From the NCBI GenBank assembly GCA_034231615.1, contig CM067317.1, positions 50,798,282-50,862,281 on the forward strand: 64,000 bases of DNA. Reading direction: 5' to 3'. The notes beneath the pieces were generated by a model, which was given only the letters and a program-made list of their open reading frames with translations, was not told the origin of the DNA and searched no databases. Both the position numbers and the translations under genes were made by a program. Origin of the DNA: Meghimatium bilineatum. Lineage: Eukaryota > Mollusca > Gastropoda > Stylommatophora > Philomycidae. Positions within the stretch are counted from its first letter, which is position 1. Every line of letters begins with the position of its first letter. Shown in pieces: positions 33,480 through 47,300 of the stretch.

Positions 33480-34630
33480 GAACAAGTCAATATGAACAAA
33501 CTACTGTTGGAAGAAACTACTGTGAGGCATTTGTATAACGAGTGAGACATAAGGAAAACAAATCAATTAGAGACATAAGTATAATAAATCACTGTGTGTT
33601 GCCTGGACCTAAAAGAGAAACAAAGAATAGCAATGTTTTTCCTTTCCATGCATGTCATAAGATGCAACTAAAGGAGGTTTTGGGGTTGAAGTTGACTGTC
33701 CAGTGACTGAAGTTGAGTGATCCAGAAGCTATTCTGAAATCTGATATGTGTGGCCGAAAGACAGATATCACAGCCAAGCTATAATGCATATTGCAATGCA
33801 TTCCATTCTTTTGACTACATCCTGATAATCTGCAGGAGTTTGAGAATGAACGAAAAAATAGAGCAAATGAATGTGAGATGTATAAAATAAATTAGTTTGA
33901 GTCAGTAGAACAAATCAATAAGAGACATTAGTAGAACAAATCAATAAGAGACATTAGTAGAACAAATCAATAAAAGACATTAGTAGAACAAATCAATAAG
34001 AGACATTAGTAGAACAAATCAATAAAAGACATTAGTAGAACAAATCAATAAAAGACATTAGTAGAACAAATCAATAAAAGACATTAGTAGAACAAATCAA
34101 TAAGAGACATTAGTAGAACAAATCAATAAGAGACATTAGTAGAACAAATCAATAAGAGACATTAGTAGAACAAATCAATAAAAGACATTAGTAGAACAAA
34201 TCAATAAAAGACATTAGTAGAACAAATCAATAAAAGACATTAGTAGAAAAAATCAATAAGAAACATTAGTAGAACAAATCAATAAGAGACATTAGTAGAA
34301 CAAATCAATAAGAGACATTAGTAGAACAAATCAATAAAAGACAGTAGAAAAAATCAATAAGAAACATTAGTAGAACAAATCAATAAGAGACTTTAGTTCA
34401 AGAAATTGTTATGTATGTATAGAACAAATCAGTGTGAGACATGTATAAAACAGATAAATGTGAGATATTAGTAGAACAAATCATTATGAGGCATTAGTAT
34501 AACGCAATAATAGGTGACATTAGTAGAGCAAATAATTTAAGACATTAGTACAACGAAGCATTGTTGGGACATGTATAAAACAAATCATTATTGGGACATT
34601 GGTAGAGCAAATTAACAAAGGACATTATGG
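33480..34630 (+). repeat. 26-bp minisatellite interrupted by a SINE
   Basis: The unit is ATTAGTAGAACAAATCAATAAGAGAC or a near variant (GAGAC/AAGAC). The best part, 33901-34394, is about 19 near-identical copies. Degenerate copies flank it on both sides (33500-33590 and 34400-34630), so the SINE at 33595-33860 probably inserted into an existing array. Homogeneous centre and decayed edges are the usual pattern of turnover by unequal exchange. Confidence 0.85.
33595..33860 (+). mobile_element. SINE-like retroposon inside the 26-bp minisatellite
   Basis: It runs from TGTGTTGCCTGGACC to TTTGAGAATGAACGAAAAAA and follows the 11835-12116 family throughout (AGAATAGCAATG, CCATGCATGTCATAAG, GACTACATCCTGATAAT, CTGCAGGAG). 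The TSD is not clear, as expected in a repetitive target. Confidence 0.75.
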
Positions 34631-35069
34631 CGAACTGAGAAAAAATCGCAAGAAATTAAAATACATTTCTCCTTGTTTTGATGTGCTGTTACTGTTTTGA
34701 TGCCTCAGGAAGTAATAACAATCAAGTGTATATTATCCTGTTATAATTTCTGAATGTTTTGGTTTTTGCCTGTGCCAGAAGTGATACTGCAGAATAGTCA
34801 TAATTGCTGGTTTGTTTTATTGGTTTTATATATTGTCTTTTGCTAGAGTTATTGTTTTTATTAAATGGCAGAACTATTTCAAGACATTGAGAATCTTCTT
34901 TTGTTATTTGTTCCACAATTTAAAGATTTGGAGCTATCACTATTTAGCTGATATCTATGTCAAATAATGCATAGCTTCTCTCAGTGTCTGTAGACAAAGA
35001 GGAGTATCAAAGTTGTGGCAGACGTGGACATGCAACATTGGACATTTTTCTGCTGCTTCAAACACTAGT
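34631..35069. other. AT-rich spacer, nothing recognised
   Basis: No coding motif or element end was recognised. A 64-codon minus frame at 34722-34916 is unassigned. Confidence 0.35.
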
Positions 35070-35260
35070 GTTATCAAGTATAGCCTCGGTCTGCTCACAC
35101 TGTCACAGACACAAGTGAATAGATTTAACATAATTCAGAATGAGACTATGAGGGAAGTGCTGGGATGCCTAAAGATGTAAACATAGACATTAAAGTTGCA
35201 TTATACAAGACTATTATTATCCATTCACTGTGCTACCATTGTCAAGCCTGGACATCACTT
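35070..35260 (+). mobile_element. Chimeric LINE scrap, two families joined
   Basis: The plus strand reads SLGLLTLSQTQVNRFNIIQN and ETMREVLGCPKDV, a Jockey/I-like linker also seen at 21455-21637. It then switches at about 35172 to NIDIKVALYKTIIIHSLCYH, an RTE-like segment. That second part is repeated in inverted orientation at 35962-36045, inside the LINE at 35620-36300. Confidence 0.55.
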
Positions 35261-35619
35261 CAAGAGATTCTTGCTAGATTTGCTAAACATTAAGATACAG
35301 CTCTCTAAGTGAGGCAGGTAAGTGCATACCTTAACATAGTCAATAATGATCACCACCCCTTACACCAACTTCTAGATAAAATAAGGGGAAACTAATCAAG
35401 CGTGGAAAGTCATGTATGGCAGAAGCAGGAATTCTTGCTCTGAGTTTGTGGATTGAAAAAAGGTAGTAATAGGTGGAGGTGGATACAATAGAAAAAGTGA
35501 CAGATGTAATAATACACTTTGGTAGTGTCAGGAATAGACTGGCATCAGGGTGTGTGATGATGCAAGAGCGCATCCAATTGCACTCCAAACTACAAGACAC
35601 AATCAAACCTGTTTAAGAG

Positions 35620-36300
35620 TTCTCTGGAGATGGCCTTCTTATGTGCTGTTTGTAAGCTTGTTCCCATGGTCTCTTTGATTTCTGTGGTCTATCTTTAACA
35701 TGATCTGCCTCTGGGTTTATAGTCGTGATGTCTATGTGTCATGGCAATCTGTGGCACGCTATTTGTTAGGTAGTCTAGAAGTGTATGAAAACCACTTGAT
35801 CTGTTGTCTCTTGATGTGTTCCAATACTGGTATTATTTTGGTTATCTATCAGATGTTAGTTTCTAATTCTTCTAATTCTATCTCTTAATTACACTCCCTG
35901 TTTTCTTCGTGGACATGTCACGTCTGCTGTCACTATTTTTCTTTTGTCTTGTGCTGTCATTGTCCAGGTTTGACAATGGTAGCACAGTAATTGGATAATA
36001 ATAGTCCTGTATAATGCAACTTTAATGTCTATGTTTACATTTTTGTTCTTAAAAATATGCATCATGTGTCCTAGGATCTGGTATGTTTTCTTGAATCTAT
36101 TTTGTATCTCTTTACTATTTTCCCCCTTTCACTCGATATAATGCTTCCTATGTAATAGAACCCCTTTACCTATTTGGGGTGTTGATTATCAATGGAGATA
36201 TTTCTTTCTTTCTTTGCTATTGCCATTATTTCGGTCATTTTTCTTCAACATTGACCACAATTTCTCTATCAAGTGTATTACATGGATATTAAGCCCTGGC
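35620..36300 (-). mobile_element. RTE-like LINE fragment
   Basis: The minus strand reads EISPLIINTPNR (about 36200-36165), EIQNRFKKTYQILGHMMHIF-like text near 36110-36055, then NINVKVALYRTIII and CYHCQTWTMTAQDKRKIVTA (about 35950). After stops come RDRIRRIRN and HIKRQQIKWFS-type pieces down to about 35780. Frames change several times. A TSD was not identified. Confidence 0.55.
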
Positions 36301-36567
36301 CATGACAAGGTCAGATGCAGTGATAGAATAGACTTGCTAGAATTGTTGTAGTTGATAACACAGTAATGAGAAGAGACAGAGTTTACTTAATTAGGCATTA
36401 ATTTTTTAGCATCGATACTGGACAATGATTTTTATCGAGGAAACGATTCCCCCAGTTATCTTGGTTAATTTATTTTACGGCTGTGTTTTCTTAACCGTTA
36501 TTTGTTTCTTGAGAAAGGCCTCGATAGTACCGATACGTTGATAATTGTCCTTGTTCTACGTTTTATT

Positions 36568-36759
36568 ACTCCTGACCACATACTTCAGGACTTCCAAACA
36601 TATAAAGATCAGAGACAGCAGACCTGGCCAGAGGATACAGACTTGAGGCAAAAGCTATGGTGCAGCCGCTCTGACCTGGAGAAGGTAGTGGATTTCGCCC
36701 TGAAGACAGGCCTGACATTATAACATGACTACAGATGCTGAACGTAGAAGAAGAAGATT
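36568..36759 (+). mobile_element. Very short LINE 3' end with AAG tail
   Basis: The plus strand reads TPDHILQDFQTYKDQRQQTW and PEDTDLRQKLWCSRSDLEKV, ending KTGLTL and a stop at 36723. It is the last part of a Jockey/I-like polyprotein, homologous to 9120-9240. The tail is GAACGTAGAAGAAGAAG. The short duplication GTTTTATT at 36560-36567 and 36760-36767 is a plausible TSD, giving a 192-bp, strongly 5'-truncated copy. Confidence 0.7.
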
Positions 36760-36767
36760 GTTTTATT

Positions 36768-38523
36768 GTTATTTATTATTGTTTTATATCAATAGTTAGG
36801 TATTCACAGTAACCTGTTTACTTTATTTAGGATTTACCTTACTTAATTAGGGCAGCCTTAGATAAGCTCTTATTAAAAATTATAAACTACGTTTTTGTTA
36901 GATTTTTGATGATTGCGTATCTTCAACGCTGATACAGCGACCCTGACAACAGATATGCCTATAACTCCAGAGGGAACAAACAATCACGAGCATCAAAGAT
37001 TGCAACACAAAGTGATTTCTGGCGTATTCTTAAGCCGTTCGCTTTGTGCGCAAGTAGTCGTGGGTTTACATCCAGTTTGCTACATCTTGTTAAGAAAAAT
37101 GTTTTTCTTCCGGATTTCTGGATATTGTTGCTTGAAGCTTCGGAGCTGCGTGTGATAGGCCAACACTCGGAAGGCGGCGTGCCGCTTTGTCGAGAGGCAC
37201 TCACGAGCCAACTCCAGCACAACAATTATGTCAATCATCCACAACTTTCCTAGTGCATCACTATATCTGTATACATAAGTAACAATTATGCAGCAAACGG
37301 AATGTGCACCAGGTCTACGTAGATGGAACCCACTCGCCTCGCAACTTGAGTCGACACGTTTTCCGTCCTCGACCATATCGTGACCATATAAAAATGATGC
37401 GATTTTAGTCACGACTTTCAAAGTTTATATTCTTAAGCTCCTATGAATATGGACCGGTCGATGGGCACACATACAATAACAACACATACACTGCACATAT
37501 ACTATGTTGGCCTATGTAAAATCCCTGAGAGTAAATTATCGATGCTTCTCGATGTTCCGTTATGTCGTGATCTCATATATATATATAGGCATAGGGCATA
37601 TATAGGGCATATGCCCTATAAGTCAGTAGTACATTTTCCCTACGGACATCGTTTTTCCAAAAGAGGATACTACGAAATCGAGCGAGGACCATTTTAAAAA
37701 CAAATATTATAAAATCAAAGCTGTGTAATGTTTGTATTTTTCACATTTTATAAAATTATAGCGAGTTGTATAGTGGCGTTGACTTAGGAGTCATCTATCT
37801 AAGATAACAGTTGCATGTCCCAAACTTAATGAAGATTGTCTTGTCGAGACGTTAATTGTGTTCCCTATCTCCGATTTACATTGTTTGGAAATGTTGGATC
37901 CTGTACTGTTCTGTTATGACGATGTAGTTAGTATCGCTCTGCGGCGTTTATGTTTACAAATATCGCATCGAGAATCAAAGCTCTAGGATTCAGTCATTAT
38001 CATCTACAATAAAATTCTCACAAGTTACATGTAAACATCCGGCCTTTTTGACTCATCGACAGAAACACGCCACGACCAACTATATTGCGTGCCACTACCA
38101 TGAAGGTACTCACGTGTCGCCAGCCACAAAGAACGAAATAGCCTCTCGTGATGATACGAAATAATGCAGTGTAATGACGTGCTTTTGTCGATAGGTCAAA
38201 AAAGACCTCCGCAGAGTGGATGTTTACATACGACCTGTTATGAGTTCTATTGTAGATGGGCGTGATTCAGTGCACTAACTACTGTGATGTCGTGATCTCA
38301 TTACATTACACTGCTTCTGCATAACATCACTGTTTTTGAAGGTTTGTTATTTTCTCATTAATTTTATTTACTTCGTCTGTCTCTCCCCTGAGTACCTGGA
38401 GATTAATGTATAAGATTGCATGACAGACGGAAATTCGCACAAGTTTGTGACAATAAGAGGAGAGGTCAGCTGATCTTTGAGAAGGGAAAGAAGAAAATGT
38501 AGTGGAAATCCAGTGCATCGGGA
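36768..38523. other. Unassigned sequence bordering the giant array
   Basis: This stretch has more CpG than the AT-rich debris to its left, notably at 37000-37400 and 38040-38300, and no recognised transposon. TGACGT-like and palindromic AT motifs occur (37568-37620) but prove nothing. Open frames such as 37080-37421 on the minus strand have no known motif. It could hold a gene's regulatory end, or be part of a larger unit linked to the array. Confidence 0.35.
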
Positions 38524-41499
38524 CAGCATGTTGTCCAGACTGTCACTCACTCACAGATCACAACATATTGTCCAGACTGTCACTCACAGATCACAACATA
38601 TTGTCCAGATTGTCACTCACAGATCACAACATGTTGTCCAGATTGTCACTCACAGATCACAACATGTTGTCCAGACTGTCACTCACAGATCACAACATGT
38701 TGTCCAGATTGTCACTCACAGATCACAACATATTGTCCAGATTGTCACTCACAGATCACAACATATTGTCCAGATTGTCACTCACAGATCACAACATTTT
38801 GTCCAGACTGTCACTCACAGATCACAACATGTTGTCCAGACTGTCACTCACAGATCACAACATGTTGTCCAGACTGTCACTCACTCACAGATCACAACAT
38901 GTTGTCCAGACTGTCACTCACAGATCACAACATGTTGCCCAGATTGTCACTCACAGATCAAAACATGTTGTCCATACTGTCACTCACAGATCACAACATG
39001 TTGTCCAGACTGTCACTCACAGATCACAACATGTTGTCCAGATTGTCACTCACAGATCACAACATGTTGTCCAGATTGTCACTCACAGATCACAACATGT
39101 TGTCCAGACTGTCACTCAGATCACAACATGTTGTCCAGATTGTCACTCACAGATCACAACATATTGTCCAGACTGTCACTCACAGATCACAACATGTTGT
39201 CCAGATTGTCACTCACAGATCACAACATATTGTCCAGACTGTCACTCACAGATCACAACATATTGTCCAGACTGTCACTCACAGATCACAACATATTGTC
39301 CAGACTGTCACTCACAGATCACAACATATTGTCCAGACTGTCACTCACAGATCACAACATGTTGTCCAGATTGTCACTCACAGATCACAACATATTGTCC
39401 AGACTGTCACTCACAGATCACAACATGTTGTCCAGATTGTCACTCACAGATCACAACATGTTGTCCAGACTGTCACTCACAGATCACAACATGTTGTCCA
39501 GACTGTCACTCACAGATCACAACATGTTGTCCAGATTGTCACTCACTCACAGATCACAACATGTTGTCCAGATTGTCACTCACAGATCACAACATGTTGT
39601 CCAGACTGTCACTCACAGATCACAACATGTTGTCCAGATTGTCACTCACTCACAGATCACAACATGTTGTCCAGATTGTCACTCACAGATCACAACATGT
39701 TGTCCAGATTGTCACTCACAGATCACAACATATTGTCCAGACTGTCACTCACAGATCACAACATGTTGCCTAGATTGTCACTCACTCACAGATCACAACA
39801 TGTTGTCCAGATTGTCACTCACTCACAGATCACAACATGTTGTCCAGATTGTCACTCACTCACAGATCACAACATGTTGTCCAGATTGTCACTCACAGAT
39901 CACAACATGTTGTCCAGATTGTCACTCACAGATCACAACATATTGTCCAGACTGTCACTCACAGATCACAACATGTATCCCAGATTGTCACTCACTCACA
40001 GATCACAACATGGTGCCCAGATTGTCACTCACAGATCACAACATATTGTCCAGATTGTCACTCACAGATCACAACATGTTTTCCAGATTGTCACTCACAG
40101 ATCACAACATGTTGTCCAGATTGTCACTCACAGATCACAACATGTTGCCCAGATTGTCACTCACAGATCAAAACATGTTGTCCAGACTGTCATTCACAGA
40201 TCACAACATGTCCAGACTGTCACTCACTCACAGATCACAACATGTTGCACAGACTGTCACTCACAGATCACAACATGTTGTCCAGACTGTCACTCACTCA
40301 CAGATCACAACATGTTGTCCAGATTGTCACTCACTCACAGATCACAACATGTTGTCCAGATTGTCACTCACTCACAGATCACAACATGTTGTCCAGATTG
40401 TCACTCACTCACAGATCACAACATGTTGTCCAGATTGTCACTCACTCACAGATCACAACATGTTGTCCAGATTGCCACTCACTCACAGATCACAACATGT
40501 TGTCCAGATTGTCACTCACAGATCACAACATGTTGCCCAGATTGTCACTCACAGATCAAAAAATGTTGTCCAGACTGTCATTCACAGATCACAACATGTC
40601 CAGACTGTCACTTACTCACAGATCACAACATATTGTCCAGACTGTCACTCACAGATCACAACATGTTGTCCAGATTGTCACTCACTCACAGATCACAACA
40701 TGTTGTCCAGATTGTCAATCACAGATCACAACATGTTGCCCAGATTGTCACTCACAGATCAAAACATGTTGTCCAGACTGTCATTCACAGATCACAACAT
40801 GTCCAGAATGTCACTCACTCACAGATCACAACATATTGTCCAGACTGTCACTCACGCAGAGATCACAACATGTTGTCCAGAATGTCACTCACTCACAGAT
40901 CACAACATGTTGTCCAGATTGTCACTCACAGATCAAAACATGTTGTCCATACTGTCACTCACAGATCACAACATGTTGTCCAGATTGTCACTCACAGATC
41001 ACAACATATTGTCCAGACTGTCACTCACAGATCACAACATGTTGTCCAGATTGTCACTCACAGATCAAAACATGTTGTCCATACTGTCACTCACAGATCA
41101 CAACATGTTGTCCAGATTGTCACTCACAGATCAAAACATGTTGTCCAGACTGTCACTCACAGATCACAACATGTTGTCCAGACTGTCACTCACAGATCAC
41201 AACATGTTGTCCAGACTGTCACTACCTCACAGATCACAACATGTTGTCCAGACTGTCACTCACTCACAAATCACAACATGTTGTCCAGATTGTCACTCAC
41301 TCACAGATCACAACATGTTGTCCAGATTGTCACTCACAGATGACAACATGTTGTCCAGATTGTCACTCACAGATCACAACATGTTGTCCAGATTGTCACT
41401 CACTCACAGATCACAACATGTTGTCCAGATTGTCACTCACAGATCACAACATGTTGTCCAGATTGTCCCTCACAGATCACAACATATTGTCCAGACTGT

Positions 41500-44340
41500 C
41501 ACTCACTCACAGATCAAAACATGTTGTCCAGACTGTCACTCACAGATCACAACATGTTGTCCAGATTGTCACTCACAGATCACAACATGTTGTCCAGATT
41601 GTCACTCACTCACAGATCACAACATGTTGTCCAGATTGTCACTCACAGATCACAACATGTTGTCCAGATTGTCCCTCACATATCACAACATATTGTCCAG
41701 ACTGTCACTCACTCACAGATCACAACATATCCAGACTGTCACTCACTCACAGATCACAACATGTTGTCCAGATTGTCACTCACAGATCACAACATGTTGT
41801 CCAGACTGTCACTCACTCACAGATCACAACATGTCCAGACTGTCACTCACTCACAGATCACAACATGTTGTCCAGACTGTCACTCACAGATCACAACATG
41901 TTGTCCAGATTGTCACTCACTCACAGATTACAACATGTTGTCCAGATTGTCACTCACAGATCACAACATGTTGTCCAGATTGTCACTCACAGATCACAAC
42001 ATGTTGTCCAGATTGTCACTCACTCACAGATCACAACATGTTGTCCAGATTGTCACTCACTCACAGATCACAACATGTTGTCCAGATTGTCACTCACTCA
42101 CAGATCACAACATGTTGTCCAGATTGTCACTCACAGATCACAACATGTTGTCCAGATTGTCACTCACTCACAGATCACAACATGTTGTCCAGATTGTCAC
42201 TCACAGATCACAACATGTTGTCCAGATTGTCACTCACTCACAGATCACAACATGTTGTCCAGATTGTCACTCACAGATCACAACATGTTGTCCAGATTGT
42301 CACTCACTCACAGATCACAACATGTTGTCCAGATTGTCACTCACAGATCACAACATGTTGTCCAGATTGTCACTCACTCACAGATCACAACATGTTGTCC
42401 AGATTGTCACTCACTCACAGATCACAACATGTTGTCCAGATTGTCACTCACAGATCACAACATGTTGCCCAGATTGTCACTCACAGATCAAAACATGTTG
42501 TCCAGACTGTCATTCACAGATCACAACATGTCCAGACTGTCACTCACTCACAGATCACAACATGTTGCCCAGACTGTCACTCACAGATCACAACATATTG
42601 TCCAGACTGTCACTCACAGATCACAACATGTTGTCCAGATTGTCACTCACAGATCACAACATGTTGTCCAGACTGTCATTCACAGATCACAACATGTCCA
42701 GACTGTCACTCACTCACAGATCACAACATGTTGTCCAGATTGTCACTCACAGATCACAACATGTTGTCCAGATTGTCACTCACAGATCACAGCATGTTGT
42801 CCAGATTGTCACTCACTCACAGATCACAACATGTTGTCCAGATTGTCACTCACAGATCACAACATATTGTCCAGACTGTCATTCACAGATCACAACATGT
42901 CCAGACTGTCACTCACTCACAGATCAAAACATGTTGTCCAGACTGTCACTCACAGATCACAACATGTTGTCCAGACTATCACTCACAGATCACAACATGT
43001 TGTCCAGATTGTCACTCACTCACAGATCACAACATGTTGTCCAGATTGTCACTCACAGATCACAACATGTTGTCCAGATTGTCCCTCACATATCACAACA
43101 TATTGTCCAGACTGTCACTCACTCACAGATCACAACATATCCAGACTGTCACTCACTCACAGATCACAACATGTTGTCCAGATTGTCACTCACAGATCAC
43201 AACATGTTGTCCAGACTGTCACTCACTCACAGATCACAACATGTCCAGACTGTCACTCACTCACAGATCACAACATGTTGTCCAGACTGTCACTCACAGA
43301 TCACAACATGTTGTCCAGATTGTCACTCACTCACAGATCACAACATGTTGTCCAGATTGTCACTCACAGATCACAACATGTTGTCCAGATTGTCACTCAC
43401 AGATCACAACATGTTGTCCAGATTGTCACTCACTCACAGATCACAACATGTTGTCCAGATTGTCACTCACTCACAGATCACAACATGTTGTCCAGATTGT
43501 CCCTCACTCACAGATCACAACATGTTGTCCAGATTGTCACTCACAGATCACAACATGTTGTCCAGATTGTCACTCACTCACAGATCACAACATGTTGTCC
43601 AGATTGTCACTCACAGATCACAACATGTTGTCCAGATTGTCACTCACTCACAGATCACAACATGTTGTCCAGATTGTCACTCACAGATCACAACATGTTG
43701 TCCAGATTGTCACTTACAGATCAAAACATGTTGTCCAGATTGTCACTCACTCACAGATCACAACATGTTGTCCAGATTGTCACTCACAGATCAAAACATG
43801 TTGTCCAGATTGTCACTCACAGATCACAACATGTTGTCCAGACTGTCACTCACAGATCACAACATGTTGTCCATTTGTCACTCACTCACAGATCACAACA
43901 TGTTGTCCAGATTGTCACTCACTCACAGATCACAACATGTTGTCCAGATTGTCACTCACAGATCACAACATGTTGTCCAGATTGTCACTCACAGATCAAA
44001 ACATGTTGTCCAGACTGTCATTCACAGATCACAACATGTCCAGACTGTCACTCACTCACAGATCACAACATGTTGCCCAGACTGTCACTCACAGATCACA
44101 ACATATTGTCCAGACTGTCACTCACAGATCACAACATGTTGTCCAGATTGTCACTCACAGATCACAACATGTTGTCCAGACTGTCATTCACAGATCACAA
44201 CATGTCCAGACTGTCACTCACTCACAGATCACAACATGTTGTCCAGATTGTCACTCACAGATCACAACATGTTGTCCAGATTGTCAATCACAGATCACAG
44301 CATGTTGTCCAGATTGTCACTCACTCACAGATCACAACAT
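41500..44340 (+). repeat. Older block duplication inside the array (offset about 1.4-1.5 kb)
   Basis: The rare marker GTCCCTCACATATCAC occurs at 41671 and 43081 (offset 1410). The AGATCAAAAC lead-in at 41511 and 42921 shares that offset. Further right, CATGTTGCCCAGACTG (42561 and 44069) and CAGCATGTTG (42790 and 44298) share an offset of 1508, so units were gained between the blocks. Scattered differences show it is older than the 5962-bp duplication. Confidence 0.7.
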
Positions 44341-47300
44341 GTTGTCCAGATTGTCACTCACAGATCACAACATATTGTCCAGACTGTCATTCACAGATCA
44401 CAACATGTCCAGACTGTCACTCACTCACAGATCACAACATATTGTCCAGACTGTCACTCACGCAGAGATCACAACATGTTGTCCAGACTGTCACTCACTC
44501 ACAGATCACAACATATTGTCCAGACTGTCACTCACAGATCACAACATGTTGTCCAGATTGTCACTCACTCACAGATCACAACATGTTGTCCAGATTGTCA
44601 CTCACAGATCACAACATGTTGCCCAGATTGTCACTCACAGATCAAAACATGTTGTCCATACTGTCACTCACAGATCAAAACATGTTGTCCAGATTGTCAC
44701 TCACAGATCACAACATATTGTCCAGACTGTCACTCACAGATCACAACATGTTGTCCAGATTGTCACTCACAGATCAAAACATGTTGTCCAGACTGTCACT
44801 CACAGATCACAACATGTTGTCCAGACTGTCACTCACAGATCACAACATTTTGTCCAGACTGTCACTCACTCACAGATCACAACATGTTGTCCAGACTGTC
44901 ACTCACAGATCACAACATATTGTCCAGACTGTCACTCACAGATCACAACATATTGTCCAGACTGTCACTCACTCACAGATCACAACATGTTGTCCAGATT
45001 GTCACTCACTCACAGATCACAACATGTTGTCCAGATTGTCACTCACAGATCACAACATGTTGTCCAGATTGTCACTCACAGATCACAACATATTGTCCAG
45101 ACTGTCACTCACAGATCACAACATATTGTCCAGACTGTCACTCACTCACAGATCACAACATGTTGTCCAGATTGTCACTCACTCACAGATCACAACATGT
45201 TGTCCAGATTGTCACAAACAGATCACAACATGTTGTCCATATTGTCACTCACAGATCACAACATGTTGTCCAGATTGTCACTCACAGATCACAACATATT
45301 GTCCAGACTGTCACTCACTCACAGATCACAACATGTCCAGACTGTCACTCACTCACAGATCACAACATGTTGTCCAGATTGTCACTCACAGATCACAACA
45401 TGTTGTCCAGACTGTCACTCACTCACAGATCACAACATGTTGTCCAGACTGTCACTCACTCACAGATCACAACATGTTGTCCAGATTGTCACTCACAGAT
45501 CACAACATGTTGTCCAGATTGTCACTCACAGATCACAACATGTTGTCCAGATTGTCACTCACAGATCACAACATGTTGCCCAGATTGTCACTCACAGATC
45601 ACAACATGTTGTCCAGACTGTCACTCACAGATCAAAACATGTTGTCCAGACTGTCATTCACAGATCACAACATGTCCAGACTGTCACTCACAGATCACAA
45701 CATGTTGTCCAGATTGTCACTCACAGATCACAACATGTTGTCCAGACTGTCACTCACAGATCACAACATGTCCAGACTGTCACTCACAGATCATAACATG
45801 TTGTCCAGACTGTCATTCACAGATCACAACATGTTGTCCAGACTGTCACTCACAGATCACAACATGTTGTCCAGACTGTCATTCACAGATCACAACATGT
45901 CCAGACTGTCACTCACTCACAGATCACAACATGTCCAGACTGTCACTCACTCACAGATCACAACATGTTGTCCAGACTGTCACTCACAGATCACAACATG
46001 TTGTCCAGACTGTCATTCACAGATCACAACATGTCCAGACTGTCACTCACTCACAGATTACAACATGTCCAGACTGTCACTCATTCACAGATCACAACAT
46101 GTTGTCCAGACTGTCACTCACAGATCACAACATGTTGTCCAGACTGTCATTCACAGATCACAACATGTCCAGACTGTCACTCACTCACAGATCACAACAT
46201 GTCCAGACTGTCACTCACTCACAGATCACAACATGTTGTCCAGACTGTCACTCACAGATCACAACATGTTGTCCAGACTGTCATTCACAGATCACAACAT
46301 GTCCAGACTGTCACTCACTCACAGATCACAACATGTCCAGACTGTCACTCACTCACAGATCACAACATGTTGTCCAGACTGTCACTCACAGATCACAACA
46401 TGTTGTCCAGACTGTCATTCACAGATCACAACATGTCCAGACTGTCACTCACTCACAGATCACAACATGTCCAGACTGTCACTCATTCACAGATCACAAC
46501 ATGTTGTCCAGACTGTCACTCACAGATCACAACATGTTGTCCAGACTGTCACTCACAGATCAAAACATGTTGTCCAGACTGTCATTCACAGATCACAACA
46601 TGTCCAGACTGTCACTCACTCACAGATCACAACATGTCCAGACTGTCACTCACTCACAGATCACAACATGTTGTCCAGACTGTCACTCACAGATCACAAC
46701 ATGTTGTCCAGACTGTCATTCACAGATCACAACATGTCCAGACTGTCACTCACTCACAGATCACAACATGTCCAGACTGTCACTCATTCACAGATCACAA
46801 CATGTTGTCCAGACTGTCACTCACAGATCACAACATGTTGTCCAGACTGTCACTCACAGATCACAACATGTTGTCCAGACTGTCATTCACAGATCACAAC
46901 ATGTCCAGACTGTCACTCACTCACAGATCACAACATGTCCAGACTGTCACTCACTCACAGATCACAACATGTTGTCCAGACTGTCACTCACAGATCACAA
47001 CATGTTGTCCAGACTGTCATTCACAGATCACAACATGTCCAGACTGTCACTCACTCACAGATCACAACATGTCCAGACTGTCACTCATTCACAGATCACA
47101 ACATGTTGTCCAGACTGTCACTCACAGATCACAACATGTTGTCCAGACTGTCACTCACAGATCAAAACATGTTGTCCAGACTGTCATTCACAGATCACAA
47201 CATGTTGTCCAGACTGTCATTCACAGATCACAACATGTTGTCCAGACTGTCACTCACAGATCACAACATGTTGTCCAGACTGTCATTCACAGATCACAAC

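Noticed and set aside
37080-37421. Minus-strand 113-codon frame as a gene
   Set aside because: No recognisable domain, no splice evidence and an overlapping frame on the other strand of similar length. Support is insufficient.
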